Positions 9,501 to 18,156 of a stretch of 64,000 nt of DNA are shown piece by piece (positions within the stretch are counted from its first letter, which is position 1; every line of letters begins with the position of its first letter). The stretch lies in contig JAJPJX010000171.1 in the NCBI GenBank assembly GCA_021324015.1, positions 1 to 64,000 on the forward strand. Reading direction: 5' to 3'. A program made the position numbers and the translations under genes. This DNA is from Solibacteraceae bacterium. GTDB taxonomy: Bacteria; Acidobacteriota; Terriglobia; Bryobacterales; Bryobacteraceae. The notes under the pieces were generated by a model, which ran no database searches, had not been told where the DNA came from, and was given only the letters and a program-made list of their open reading frames with translations.

Positions 9501-9980
9501 GGTGATGCCGGGCGCCAGGTTGACCAGCATCAGCACGTTGCGCGCCAGCAGGGGCATGTCCGCCACCACCCGCTGCTGCACGTTGCGGCTGACCGCCGCG
9601 GTTGAGGTCTCCAGCAGCGGCGCTTGCCCGCTTACCTGCACCGATTCGGTGATCTCCCCCAGTTCCAGGCTGAAATCCGCCGTCGCGCGGATTCCTGTCC
9701 GCACCACCACCTGCTGGGATCCCTTTTTGAAGCCAGTCTTTTCGGCGGACACGTCATACGTCCCGGGATTCACCAGCGGAAAGAAGTAATAGCCACTCTC
9801 GTTGGTGAGCGTGTTCCGGCTGACGCCGGTGTCCACATTGCGCAGCGTAACTTGGATGCCGGTAAGCAAAGCGCCGGAAGGATCCTTCACAGTGCCATCC
9901 ACGCTGCCGACCGGCAACACCTGGGCTGAGAGACATGCTGGCAGCCCGAAACAAACGAGCAGCAAAGCGCTACGAAACAT
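6591..9980 (-). CDS. TonB-dependent receptor 2, Oar-like
   Basis: A complete 1129-residue outer-membrane transporter. The signal peptide is MFRSALLLVCFGLPACLSAQ. A carboxypeptidase-regulatory-like fold (GTVKDPSGALLTGIQVTL, NPGTYDVSAEKTGFKKG) covers residues ~25-105. The plug (DMPLLARNVLMLVNLAPGI; FLMDGIPNNVSD; VTTKSGTNDFHGSLWEFL) spans ~115-240, and the rest is a 22-strand barrel ending in an aromatic-terminated strand (IQFGLKVIY). A strong GGAGGGGG ribosome site precedes the ATG. It is convergent with the GH20-like gene and follows a broken PHP-domain gene, with only a REP-like repeat in between. No SusD-type lipoprotein is present. The substrate cannot be read from the sequence. Confidence 0.95.
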   Translation of the reverse strand: MFRSALLLVCFGLPACLSAQVLPVGSVDGTVKDPSGALLTGIQVTLRNVDTGVSRNTLTNESGYYFFPLVNPGTYDVSAEKTGFKKGSQQVVVRTGIRATADFSLELGEITESVQVSGQAPLLETSTAAVSRNVQQRVVADMPLLARNVLMLVNLAPGITNNSPTNTTNGLIDIDNTSYTSASGANNRENEFLMDGIPNNVSDRVAYIPTVDDVEEFTVQTNPLDAEYGHGGGMYVTVTTKSGTNDFHGSLWEFLRNDKLNANYFFSNKNGNPRPVFRFNQYGLTAGGPVVKNKVFWFFNWESLRQRTPFVYRFTVPTALQRQGDFSQTYNAAGALFQVADPLTTAPDGKGGYVRTLFPGNRIPASRINPISANVLARYPNPNAAGDRFTGTNNYYNVVPAPYDGDNYSLRIDPNIQRHRLFARWSHNQGFPGTPTPYDIGGGVGALEGNNRAQTSIGVSDAFTVNPSMVITAQAGYTRWTQEGIHPTFDMTTLGFSKSLTSLLQQQIFPQFVNSDMYYIGASEGQWFEHTNTYSFNFGVTKISGSHNMKWGFQGQVKQNNSVPANRPGGQYNFDRGFTQPSPFVPGSNLGNGIASFLLGYPSNGFIDLRAFTATQAPFYGWYFQDDYKVTPKLTLNLGLRYDLLLGTTERYNQNVLGFDPNASNPIEAAAKAAYAANPIAELSPGNFNVKGGLFFATPDNRRNVQADKTNWGPRIGLAYRILPRTVLRTGFGMFYSEWWQPFANATGFSSQTLMTTTLDGGLTPADTLVNPFPNGLVQPTGSSQGLKTLLGTSLSVYDYWRTNNRNFRWSFGFQHELARDIQVEVNYVGQYADNLFLSTSSADSGRTIDQLNQSYYSLGPRLNARIPNPFKGLIPAPSPLAGDTITVRQLLAPYPEFTDVSLIRNTGGTSYYNSLQAGAAKRMSHGLSAQVAYTFSKQIETLRYIEPSDPAPSKMIGQFDNPQRVSMAIIYDLPFGKGQPLQSGIPAVNKIIGGWEWSTMYIYQTGQAAFLPAALATGVSPSLSNRSIDHWFNGAAMTVLPAFTPRRIPWEWSGLRVPAINNWDMAFLKNTMLYKERVKLQFRCEFINAFNRVWFGGLDTNPTSGTYTKLTSQANAPRNIQFGLKVIY

Positions 9981-10002
9981 ACCCCCTCCAAGATTTGCAG
10001 AT

Positions 10003-10028
10003 ACCGCTCCCTCCGGCCGCGGTTCGGT
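10003..10028 (+). repeat. REP-like dispersed repeat, copy A
   Basis: Reads ACCGCTCCC...GCGGTTCGGT. Related copies are at 43780-43805 and 59443-59471, all in the same orientation and each at the junction of two minus-strand genes. This copy touches the stop codon of the PHP-domain gene and lies upstream of receptor 2. The ends (ACCG/CGGT) are inverted, so a small stem can form. Confidence 0.55.
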
Positions 10029-12514
10029 CAGAGCTCGGCCAGCTTGGCGCGATAGTGTGCCAACGCCTGGTCCAGCATCCTGCGCGCGCGGGCGCGGTTG
10101 TCGCCCGGGCCGAAGTTATTGCGCTCCTCCAAGTTATTCCAGAAGCGTTCCAGCCAGCGAAGCATCATCTCCACATCGTCGCGCACCAGCACGGGCCGGT
10201 CTCCCACGCGTACCCAGATCGCGCCGGAGTGCGCCCGCGGCACGAACCCCACCACGCCGCGCGCGGGCTTTCCAGCAGCGCGCACGGCGAACCACGAACT
10301 GCGGTCCACCACGACCTCTTTTTCCAGCCGCACCGGGCGCGTGCTGCCGTCCGTCTGCGCGCTGGCGATGACCTTGCCGTTCTCCACGAACTCCACCGTG
10401 TCGAGCGGCATCTGCGCCGTTACCTCCGCGCTGAGGCGGGACTGCACCGTCTGGCCTTCTGGGACGCGGATCTCCGCGCCCATCGGCTGGCCGTTCACCT
10501 GGAAGGAAATGAGCGGCCCGTTGGTCACGAACACGCGCCCCTCCCGGTATCGCGCCAGCCAGCGGTCCCAGCTAAACGCCGGCCCGGCCTCCACGTACTC
10601 CCGGGAGCCGCCGGGAATATTGTTGATGCCTCTCCAGTTGGTGAAGACGTCGGTCCCCGCGCCCGGCAGGATGCGGAAGCCCGCGTTGAGCAGGGCGTAC
10701 CACATTTCGTAGGCCTGCTCGCCGAAGGGCAGAATGTCAATCGCGTCCATGGCGCCCAACGCGGCCGTAAGAGGCGCTTCTTTGGCCCCCAGCGACGTGT
10801 CGAACACGTCGTTGAGCGTGCCGGCGATCGGGTGCACATAGCTGACAAAACCGCCCTGCCGGCGCGCCTCCATGGCCGCCATGGTGTTCAGAGGAAAGTC
10901 GTAGGGCGAGTTGCTTCCGATCACGCTGGTGAACGACGGCGGCACCTGCTTCTTCAGATTCAGAAACGCCATGTGGCCCAGCGGGTCGCTGTTGCGATAT
11001 TCCTGGTTCCAATACAGGATGTAACGCGGCAGAGAAATCGGGTCCGGCGCGCCGCGAAAGAATTCCTTGTCGTGGATGAAGGCACCTTCCGAGTTGGCCA
11101 CGATCATGTTGGCCGCGTTCAGGTCTTCGGCCTCCAGCCATCCCAGCGACTGCGGCGGGCGCTGATAATACGAGCCGTTATAGTTGGCGTGAAAGTGATT
11201 TTCGCCGGTGTACCAGCCGCGCTGGTTCCAGTTGGTCCAGCGCTCCATTTGAATCGTGACCTCGGCCGTCTCCCCGGGCGCCACGTCCAGCGAGCGATCC
11301 TGCATGCGGTACTCCACTCCTTTGAGAGCCGTCAGGCGCAGACGGCCCGCGGGCGCAGGGAATTCGTCGTCTCCGCTGGCGACGAAAAAAGCCTCGCGGG
11401 CGGCCCCGGGATCGAGCCCGTAATAAAAGATCGGCGAGCCTGCGGGCGCGTATCCTTTGCCGTCCGAAGCCCGCACGTACAGACGCGCCGGGGACGGCTT
11501 GCCGCTCTCGTCCAGGATGCGCACGCGCACGCGCCCCGAGGGGCCGCGGAACTTCAGGGCTTTCAACTGCACGTGCGTCTTCGCCCCGCCCGAAACCGGC
11601 ATGACGAAAAGATCCAGATTGCCCAGTTGGTTGGAGACGTGCGCGATGCGCCTCCCGTCCGGCGAGACCGCCGGAGCGAATTCGTCCCGCTCGGTGTTGG
11701 TGATGGGAGCCGGTGTGCCGCCCTGACGCCCGACGCGGTACAACTCGTAGTCTCCCTTCCCGTTGACCACATCGCCGGAGTAAATCACCCCGGAGCCGTC
11801 CGGCAGCGCCGACAGGGAGTGCAACTGCACGATGTCCTCCCTGCGGTAGCGCGTCAGCGGAAGTTGGATGGAAACCGGCGGCCGGCCCTCGCGCAAAGAC
11901 CAGACCTGCGGGGCGCTCTCGCGCTGCGTGGCGAAGAAAATCTCGCCGTTGCGCGGGCTCCAGGCGGCGTCGGTCCAGGTGGCCACGGGGTTGCGCTGCG
12001 GGCGGTATTGCAGTTGCGTCACCTGGCCGCCGGCCACCCGGATTTCATGCAGCAGGGAGCCGGCATTCGGCACGAGCAGCCCGCAAACCAGGCGCTCGCC
12101 GTCCGGAGACCAGGCAGGCGTCCCCGCCGTGGGATAGGGCAGCGGGATCTAGCGTTCCTCTCCGCCGGCGAGATCCACCACCATGAGCTTGCCGGAAATA
12201 TTGGGCAGCCTGCCCGCGGGCGGCGGCCCGCTCACATAGGCGATGGCATTACCCTTCGGAGACCACGCCGGATGCGCATGATATCCGGGCGAAGTGGTCA
12301 CCTGCCGGGCCTCGCCGCCTTCGGCGGAAACCTGCCAGATGCTGCCGAACAGGGAAAAGGCCAGCCGCTGTCCGTCCGGGGACCAGGTGGGGTCGTTGGC
12401 TCCCCAGGTGGTGGTGTCGCGATCGGCGGCGGAAATACTCCGAACGTGTTGCCAGGCGGCTGCGGCGGACAGGAACCCCGCGCACAGCCATATGCTCAGG
12501 GGTCTCGCTTTCAT
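10028..12514 (-). pseudogene. PD40 beta-propeller / CehA-McbA-like PHP metallohydrolase, interrupted by in-frame TAG
   Basis: One gene in one frame, broken by a single amber codon at 12149-12151. The N-terminal part starts MKARPLSIWLCAGFLSAAAA (signal peptide) and carries TolB-like PD40 repeats (PTWSPDGQRLAFSLF, HPAWSPKGNAIAYVS). The next repeat (TPAWSPDGERLVCGLL) begins right after the stop. Further repeats follow, then a beta-sandwich linker and a PHP-type metal-binding domain from about residue 436 (GENHFHANY), as in CehA/McbA-family hydrolases. The two halves keep a perfect common frame, so only one codon is lesioned. A short N-terminal fragment and no full enzyme would be made unless the stop is suppressed or is a sequencing error. 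The start 12514 is chosen because a TATACT box sits 7 nt upstream and no Shine-Dalgarno is seen. Confidence 0.8.
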
Positions 12515-12521
12515 GCGAAAC

Positions 12522-12528
12522 AGTATAC
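12522..12528 (-). promoter_or_regulatory. -10 box of a probable leaderless transcript
   Basis: On the minus strand GTATACT is followed by 7 nt and then the ATG at 12514. No ribosome binding site lies in that space, so transcription would start at or near the A of the start codon. The same GTATACT-N7-start arrangement occurs at 63377-63391. The -35 region is not convincing. Confidence 0.45.
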
Positions 12529-12566
12529 GGCTACGCTGGCCGCGGAATGCGTCTTTCTTTCTGGAT

Positions 12567-12770
12567 TCAGCCGCCCTGGGCGTCAACTTCGCCCGTGCCG
12601 GCCATTTCTTCGATCTTCGATCCGTGCGAATCGACGCGCTGCGGGAGTGTCGCTCGCATATTGACCTGGTCCTCGGTCGCGCCTAGCTCATGTCCGGTGT
12701 GCTTGCGGGTCAGGAGAGGAGCGGGCGGAATCGGCGGCGGGCTACCTGGCTGCACGTTGGGATGAACCAT
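12567..12770 (-). CDS. Small Pro-rich hypothetical protein
   Basis: A 67-residue ORF between the GH109-like gene and the broken PHP-domain gene, on the same strand as both. I do not recognise the family. The main evidence is a near-consensus ribosome binding site: GCGGAGGAAC ends 2 nt before ATG (GGAGGAA core about 5 nt away). The N-terminus is proline-rich (PGSPPPIPPAPLL) and the remainder is hydrophilic with several charged residues (EDQVNMRATLPQRVDSHG). There is no signal peptide or membrane segment. It may be a genuine small cytoplasmic protein or a chance ORF in GC-rich DNA. Confidence 0.45.
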   Translation of the reverse strand: MVHPNVQPGSPPPIPPAPLLTRKHTGHELGATEDQVNMRATLPQRVDSHGSKIEEMAGTGEVDAQGG

Positions 12771-12853
12771 GTGTTCCTCCGCAAATCTGATGCTGCCCGA
12801 TTATTAGTTCGCTTCTCCGCCGAAGTCAAGGCCGCTCCGGCCTCCGGGCATCC

Positions 12854-14218
12854 TCAGTCCAGCCAGCCGCGCTTTTCCCGCCACCGGCCGCGGGTGAAAT
12901 CCGGGAATTTCACCGGCGCGCTGCCCTGCGCCAGGGAGGCTTCGCTCAGCGGACCCGGCGCGCTCCAGGCGGCGGCATCGTACACGTCCATATCCGGCAC
13001 CAAACCCTTCCGCATGCAGTCCACCAGCCGGTAGACCATCAGGAAATCCATGCCGCCGTGCCCGCCGAGTTTGCGCGCCAGTTCGCCCTGGCGTTTCCAC
13101 AACGGATGCTCGTACTTGTCCTTGTAGGCATCGATGGTGGTGTATTTCTCTTCTTTCGGATCGTCGAAATAAATGCGCGGAGGATAGTCGCGGAAGATGC
13201 CTTTGACCCCGGCGATCAGGTTGATCCGGTCGTAAGGAATGGGGTTGACCACGTCGTGCTGGAGCGTGACCATCAGCCCGTTGGCCGTCTTGATCAGGGA
13301 TTTATTGAGGTCGCCGCAGATGTACTTTTCCTTCCATTTGGGGCTGTCCTTGGGCACGTGGGCCTCACGCCAGGCGTCCAGCCCCTTGGAAGGCGTACTC
13401 ATGGAGACGAGGTAGTCGAACCGGTCGCCGCGGTTGATCCCCATGTAATTGGCCACCGGCCCGAGTCCGTGCGTCGGATACAGGTTGCCATTGCGGAGCG
13501 TGTGGGGAAAGCGGCGCCACAGTCCTTCGCTGCGGTCTTCGAAAAGGGTGCGCCGCAAGTCGTGCAGGTAGGCGCCCTCGCCGTACAGCAGATCCCCGAA
13601 CAGCCCGTCCTTGACCATGTTCAGCACCATGAGCTCGGTGTACCCGTAGCAGCAGTTTTCGAGCATGATGCAGTGCCGGCGGGTCTTTTCGGAGGTGTTC
13701 ACCAGCTTCCAGCAGTCTTCGAGGGTGGTGGCGGCCGGAACCTCTACAAAGGCGTGCTTGCCGCTCTCCATGGCCGCCACGGCCATGGGAACGTGCCAGT
13801 GCCAGGGCGTGGCGATATACGCAAAGTCCAGGTCGTCGCGCCGCAGGAGCTTTTCGAACTCATGATCGCCGCCGCTGTACACCGCGGGCGGTTTCTGCCC
13901 GGCCCGCTCCGCGGAGGCCTGCGCCTTCAGGGCCTTCTCGCGGTCCAGGTCGCACACCGCCGTGACCGTCAGGTTTTCGACCCCCAGAAAATCGCGCAGC
14001 ACGCCGGACCCGCGGCCGCCGCAGCCGATCAGCCCCATGCGGACCGTATCTCTCGCCTCAAAGCGCATGCCCACGACGGAGGAGTGTTCTCCGGCCTGCG
14101 GAGCCGCGGCGGAAAGCTGCCCGGCGGCGCTCCAGGCGATGCCCGCGCCGGCCAGCGTTCCTCCCAGCAGTTCCCTGCGGGAAACCCGAGCTTGGTCAGA
14201 ATTCGGTTTGGATTTCAT
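12854..14218 (-). CDS. GH109-like Gfo/Idh/MocA protein, Tat-exported
   Basis: A 454-residue protein of the oxidoreductase fold that matches family GH109, whose characterised members are NAD-dependent alpha-N-acetylgalactosaminidases. A Tat-like leader (SRRELLGGTLAGAG) precedes the Rossmann nucleotide site MGLIGCGGRGSG (residues ~61-72). GH109-type signatures follow: YIATPWHWHVPMAVAAME, VEVPAATTLEDCWKLV, MLENCCYG, NGNLYPTHGLGPVA, and GGHGGMDFLM near residue 384. Length and motif order fit GH109 better than ordinary sugar dehydrogenases. It would act in the periplasm, using a tightly bound NAD cofactor. Neighbouring minus-strand genes are a PD40 protein upstream and a small ORF downstream. Substrate specificity within Gfo/Idh/MocA is inferred. 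Confidence 0.85.
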   Translation of the reverse strand: MKSKPNSDQARVSRRELLGGTLAGAGIAWSAAGQLSAAAPQAGEHSSVVGMRFEARDTVRMGLIGCGGRGSGVLRDFLGVENLTVTAVCDLDREKALKAQASAERAGQKPPAVYSGGDHEFEKLLRRDDLDFAYIATPWHWHVPMAVAAMESGKHAFVEVPAATTLEDCWKLVNTSEKTRRHCIMLENCCYGYTELMVLNMVKDGLFGDLLYGEGAYLHDLRRTLFEDRSEGLWRRFPHTLRNGNLYPTHGLGPVANYMGINRGDRFDYLVSMSTPSKGLDAWREAHVPKDSPKWKEKYICGDLNKSLIKTANGLMVTLQHDVVNPIPYDRINLIAGVKGIFRDYPPRIYFDDPKEEKYTTIDAYKDKYEHPLWKRQGELARKLGGHGGMDFLMVYRLVDCMRKGLVPDMDVYDAAAWSAPGPLSEASLAQGSAPVKFPDFTRGRWREKRGWLD

Positions 14219-14264
14219 GCTCCTATGTTAGGCCCACACCGGGGGTTTGTGGGAGCGAGCGCCG

Positions 14265-15491
14265 TCAGCCCTGGGTAACAATGCCGCTGATATCGATCAG
14301 GTAAAGCTGCCGCCCCTCGCCCCCATGCACCGAATCGATCACTACTTTCTTCCCGTCCGGGCTGAAGCGCGGATGCGTATCACAGCGCCATTCTCCCCGG
14401 TACTGCGTCACGGGTACGCGAAAATGACCCAGCGCATACCGTCTGCCGGTCGCCACGCGATAAAGATACGGGTGCTGCTCCCCCTGCTTGTCCGGATACG
14501 TGTCATTCAAGATCCACCGGTTCCCTGGTAAATAGGTGCAGTGGCCGTTCACGGGCATCACCTCCGGCGCGACCACCTCCACCCGCTCCGTGCGATCCTC
14601 AAACAGGTAAAACCGCTCCCCGTGCGACGGATGGTAAGCCCACGCCAGGATGTGCCGCGGGTCCCGCCAGATGTAGTGGGAGGTGCGCCCGTTCGGATCC
14701 AGCACGTACAAATCGCTCCCGTCCGGCTTGCCCGTGAACATGCGCGTCGTAAACGAAGTTCCCGGCGTGCTCCACCGGTGCAGAAAGCTGAAGCGCGCGC
14801 CGTCCGGAGAAAACAGCAGGTGGTTGAACCAGTGCTTGGCGTCCTTCCAATCCCCGCGCGTGTACGGATACCTGCCCATCTCCGCCAGGGGCAGAATCAG
14901 GCTATGCGCGCCGGTCTTTAAATTCATCCGCCAGATGCCCGCGTCCCGGGGCATCCGCACGGCGGCGTTCGGATCGGGCACACCCGCGTACCCGTAGCCC
15001 GGGCGCGTATCGTGGAGCCGCCGGAAATCGGGAGCCAGCGACCAGTTCCCATCCGGGCTCAGCGCGTAAACCGGCGCGGGCAAGGTCCGCCGCTTGCCCG
15101 TCTTCACGTCCAGGATGTGCGAGACGAAGTGATCGCCCTCGCGGTCGTTCCAGATCACCTCGCTCGCCGAACCCGGCAGCCATTGCAGCATACAGCCCTG
15201 CTGCCAGCACCACGCCCGGCTCTCGCCCAGTTCGATCCAGCGGTTGTCGCGCGCCAGATCCACCATCCCCACCCGGATTACGTCCTCCGGCTGTGGCGTG
15301 CGATTCTCGAACCCTACCTCCATCCCGAGCACGTAGCGACTCGCCGGATCGAACTCCAGCTTGTCGTAATACCCGAACCAGTGGAACTTCGGCCCGTGCG
15401 TGATCGCGCGCACCAGCGGCAAGCTCTCCGCGCCGCCCCGAAACGCCTGCGCGCTCAGCACAGCGCCCAAGAAATCACGCCGGTTCACCAT
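14265..15491 (-). CDS. Tat-exported PD40/TolB-like beta-propeller protein (oligogalacturonate-lyase-like)
   Basis: A 408-residue exported protein. The start MVNRRDFLGAVLSAQAF at 15491 is preferred over an upstream in-frame codon at 15527, because GAAGGAG lies 9 nt before it and the Tat-like RRDFLG motif falls right at the N-terminus. The body is a beta-propeller of PD40-like blades (LEFDPASRYVLGME, LLFSPDGARFSFLHRW, HPRFSPDGKKVVIDS), with a histidine-containing blade (GHCTYLPGNRWILNDTYPD). This layout is shared with oligogalacturonate lyase (PL22)-like proteins, but I cannot confirm the manganese-binding set. It may be a lyase or a non-catalytic sugar-binding propeller. It is divergent from the uroporphyrinogen-decarboxylase-like gene. 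Confidence 0.75.
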   Translation of the reverse strand: MVNRRDFLGAVLSAQAFRGGAESLPLVRAITHGPKFHWFGYYDKLEFDPASRYVLGMEVGFENRTPQPEDVIRVGMVDLARDNRWIELGESRAWCWQQGCMLQWLPGSASEVIWNDREGDHFVSHILDVKTGKRRTLPAPVYALSPDGNWSLAPDFRRLHDTRPGYGYAGVPDPNAAVRMPRDAGIWRMNLKTGAHSLILPLAEMGRYPYTRGDWKDAKHWFNHLLFSPDGARFSFLHRWSTPGTSFTTRMFTGKPDGSDLYVLDPNGRTSHYIWRDPRHILAWAYHPSHGERFYLFEDRTERVEVVAPEVMPVNGHCTYLPGNRWILNDTYPDKQGEQHPYLYRVATGRRYALGHFRVPVTQYRGEWRCDTHPRFSPDGKKVVIDSVHGGEGRQLYLIDISGIVTQG

Positions 15492-15560
15492 GCGCCGCAT
15501 CTCCTTCCGAGAGGATCGTAGCCGCAAATCCTCTAAAGGATTATATTGCTAACTGAAGCC

Positions 15561-16673
15561 ATGAACGCCGTAATGCAGCCGCGCGCGCCGAACTTCGAGA
15601 ACCTGCGCCGGACTTTGCTCCTGCTGGGCCAGCCCGAGTATGTGCCGATCGTTGAATTCGGCGTGGACCAGGACGTCAAAGCCGCTTTCCTCGGCCGTCC
15701 CATCGTTGACCTCCGCGACGAAGTCGAGTTCTGGGTGCGAGCCGGATACGATTTCGTGCCCATCCAGGCGGGCGTCCGCAGCCTGATTCGCCCCGGCCAT
15801 TCGGCCGCCGAAAAGCACGCCGCCGGCGATCTGCCCGCGCTCCTGATGCGCCACACCCAGACCGCCTATAGTGTGTACGAATCCGAGAGCCGCAACATGG
15901 CCTGGGCCGAGGAGAAGCGCGGCATCATCACCAGCACGGAGGAATTCGAGCGCTTCCCCTGGCCGGATCCCGACCAGATGGACCTCTCCATGTTCGACGA
16001 GATCCGGCAGTATCTGCCCCCGGGCATGAAGGTCATCGCCTTTCTGGGGTGGATCTTCACCTCCGTCTGGACCCTCATGGGCCTGGAAACCTTCTGCTTC
16101 TCGCTGTTCGAGCAGCCCGAACTCATCCGCCGCATGTACGACCGCGTCTGGGCCATCCAAAGCCGCATCCTGCTGCGCCTCCTGAAAAGCGACGTGATCG
16201 GCGCCATCACTCACCCCGACGATCTGGCTTACTCGGACGCTCTGATGATCGCGCCCGCGCACTTCCGGCAATACGTCTTCCCCTGGTATCGCTGGGCGTG
16301 CACCATGGTGCGCGAACATGGCCTCCCGAGCATCTATCACTCCGATGGCCGCCTCGATCCCGTGCTCGAGGACATCCTCGGCTGCGGCTTCAACGCCCTG
16401 CATCCCATCGAGCCAAAGGCTATGGATATCGCCGAGGTCAAGGCGAAAATCGGGGATCGCGTCTGCCTGATCGGCAACATCGATCTCGGCTACACCCTTA
16501 CTCGCGGGACGCCCGGCGAAGTCGCCGAGGAGGTCAGGGAGCGGATCCGCACCGTCGGACCGGGCGGCGGTTACTGCGTCAGTTCGAGCAACTCCATCAC
16601 CTCCTACGTGCCGCTGGAGAACTTCAACGCCCTGCGCGCCGCCGCCCTGGAATACGGCCGGTATCCCCTGTAG
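15561..16673 (+). CDS. Uroporphyrinogen decarboxylase family protein (MtaA/CmuA-like methyltransferase fold)
   Basis: About 370 residues, no signal peptide, cytoplasmic. The URO-D fold is seen from YVPIVEFGVDQDV through LGWIFTSVWTLMGLETF, ITHPDDLAYSDALMIAPAHF and YHSDGRLDPVLEDILGCGF to LIGNIDLGYTLTRGTP and GGGYCVSSSNSITSYVP. The heme-pathway HemE N-terminal RxPR active-site motif is absent, so this is more likely a corrinoid-dependent methyltransferase-type member, as is common in secreted-glycan loci of this phylum. No corrinoid protein or MtaB-like partner is encoded nearby. An alternative TTG start at 15546, preceded by AAGGA, would add five residues. A role in demethylating a methylated sugar is speculation. 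Confidence 0.82.
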   Translation: MNAVMQPRAPNFENLRRTLLLLGQPEYVPIVEFGVDQDVKAAFLGRPIVDLRDEVEFWVRAGYDFVPIQAGVRSLIRPGHSAAEKHAAGDLPALLMRHTQTAYSVYESESRNMAWAEEKRGIITSTEEFERFPWPDPDQMDLSMFDEIRQYLPPGMKVIAFLGWIFTSVWTLMGLETFCFSLFEQPELIRRMYDRVWAIQSRILLRLLKSDVIGAITHPDDLAYSDALMIAPAHFRQYVFPWYRWACTMVREHGLPSIYHSDGRLDPVLEDILGCGFNALHPIEPKAMDIAEVKAKIGDRVCLIGNIDLGYTLTRGTPGEVAEEVRERIRTVGPGGGYCVSSSNSITSYVPLENFNALRAAALEYGRYPL

Positions 16674-16684
16674 GCGCCGGATCA

Positions 16685-18010
16685 TTAGTACAGACAGGCG
16701 TTGCCGAGCATGAGTTGCGTGGGGCTGACCGACACGTTGACGCTGCCCGGAACGATCGTCGTGTCCGCCGTGCCGATCGAGGCGGTGCTGGCCTGCACCG
16801 TGGTTGGAATCGTGGGCGCCAGGCCCGGCGACTGTGCCTTGATCGCCGGGCAGGGCTGCAATTCCCCGTTGGGGCCCACCTTGAGGGCCACTAAGGCGGA
16901 AGTTCCGGACAAACTCCCGACCGATCCCGCGGTCACGTAACCCCCATCCAGGGTCGGCGAAAATGCGCCGAGATAAAGAACCAGGCTGATTTGTTGGTAC
17001 TTGAGCGATTCCTGCCACTGAATCGCGCCACTCTGATCCAGCTTTACGATCGTGTTGTAGCCGCAGCCGACAGACATAAGGGCCCCGCCGCCCGCTACCG
17101 GCAGGATATCCCCTGCCCCGATACTCGTGCACACACTCGAGGTGTAGCCGCGCTGCCATGCCACATTGCCGCTGGAATCGAGTTTCATCAGCAGCGCGTT
17201 GTATCCCGTACCCACGGCGTAGGTGCCAGTCACGAGGTACCCCCCATCGGCGCTCGGCCGGGCCGAATCCAAGCCCGTGTTGGAGCCGAACACATACTGC
17301 TTTTGCCAGGCGATATTTCCGGCGGCATCCAGCTTGAGGATGGTCTGATTGCACACCGGAGCGCACACCGGAAAGCCGGTCAGAATCGCTCCGGCATCGG
17401 GGGTCGCATGTATTTGTTCCGGCTGAATCCCGAATACCTTTTGCCAGAGCACATTACCGGCGGCATCCAGTTTCAGGACCCAAGCGGGTGGTATGGGAAA
17501 CCGGTTATCGTCGTAGTTCTTGGCGCCCAGCAGGTAATTGCCGTCCGTGGCCGGCTCGAGCGTCCAAAGAAGGGCGCCTGCGAATCCTCCCGTGGGATAC
17601 GTCTTTTCCCACCGGAGCTGGCCCGAAGGGTCGAGACTGAGCACCAGAATGACCTGATTGCCAACTGCCGGCCCCATTTGCGCGGCCAGGATATAGCCAG
17701 TGGGAACCTGGCGGATGAAGACTCCCGAGGCCGCTTGCCCCGCTAGGTGTACTGGTTTTGCCAGGCGACGTGACCGGAAGAGTCAAGCTTGACTACCAGG
17801 ATCGCCATCACCGACGTAGTCACGCCGCCGGCGATGATATAGCCGCCGTCCGAAGTCTGGTGAACCGAGTCGGCCGCATACAAAACACCCGGAGTATGCA
17901 GAAGGTCGGCGAAAGAGGGAAACGGTTTGAACGTCTTGCGCAAGGGAGAACCGGGTTAGGGCCAGCAACGGCGCCAACACGAGGGCCAGCCGGACGGTCG
18001 AGCGGAGCAT
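16685..18010 (-). pseudogene. PQQ-like/delta-60 repeat propeller protein with two frameshifts
   Basis: Three overlapping frames add up to one exported repeat protein. The N-terminus starts at ATG 18010 (GGAGG about 8 nt upstream) with signal MLRSTVRLALVLAPLLAL...FSLAQ. The frame then shifts near 17933-17945 to KTFKPFPSFADLLHTPG...SGHVAWQNQYT and meets a TAG at 17743. Near 17743-17750 it shifts again to LAGQAASGVFIRQVPTGYILAAQ, continuing to the stop at 16685. The body holds about five blades of the type KLDAAGNVLWQK(V/Y)F...DGGYLVTG, as in delta-60/PQQ-like propellers. The C-terminal Ser/Thr-rich tail lacks an obvious sorting domain. Each shift can be undone by one base, so recent decay or assembly errors are equally possible. 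Function unknown; perhaps a surface propeller. Confidence 0.75.
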
Positions 18011-18156
18011 GCCACCCCTCCGACGCGATGATGAGAAGCCGGAAATCGAGAAGCATTGTAACAGGTTCACTCCCGGCACGGGGGCTTGCGGCCATGGAAC
18101 ACAGACAGGAGAAATGTGTTACAGTCCCGTCTCTGAGCCAGGCCGGAAAGACGCCT

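Noticed and set aside
12149-12151. Programmed amber readthrough or pyrrolysine at the TAG
   Set aside because: No downstream structure, no pyrrolysine genes in view, and neighbouring genes suffer ordinary lesions, so mutation or error is simpler.
9935-12664. 909-codon plus-strand ORF over the broken PHP gene
   Set aside because: Its protein is low-complexity Arg/His/Ala-rich, while the minus strand shows PD40 repeats and a PHP motif across the stop.
15549-17366. 605-codon minus-strand ORF opposite the uroporphyrinogen-decarboxylase-like gene
   Set aside because: The plus strand carries the recognisable fold. The minus ORF has no motif and also overlaps the propeller pseudogene in a wrong frame.
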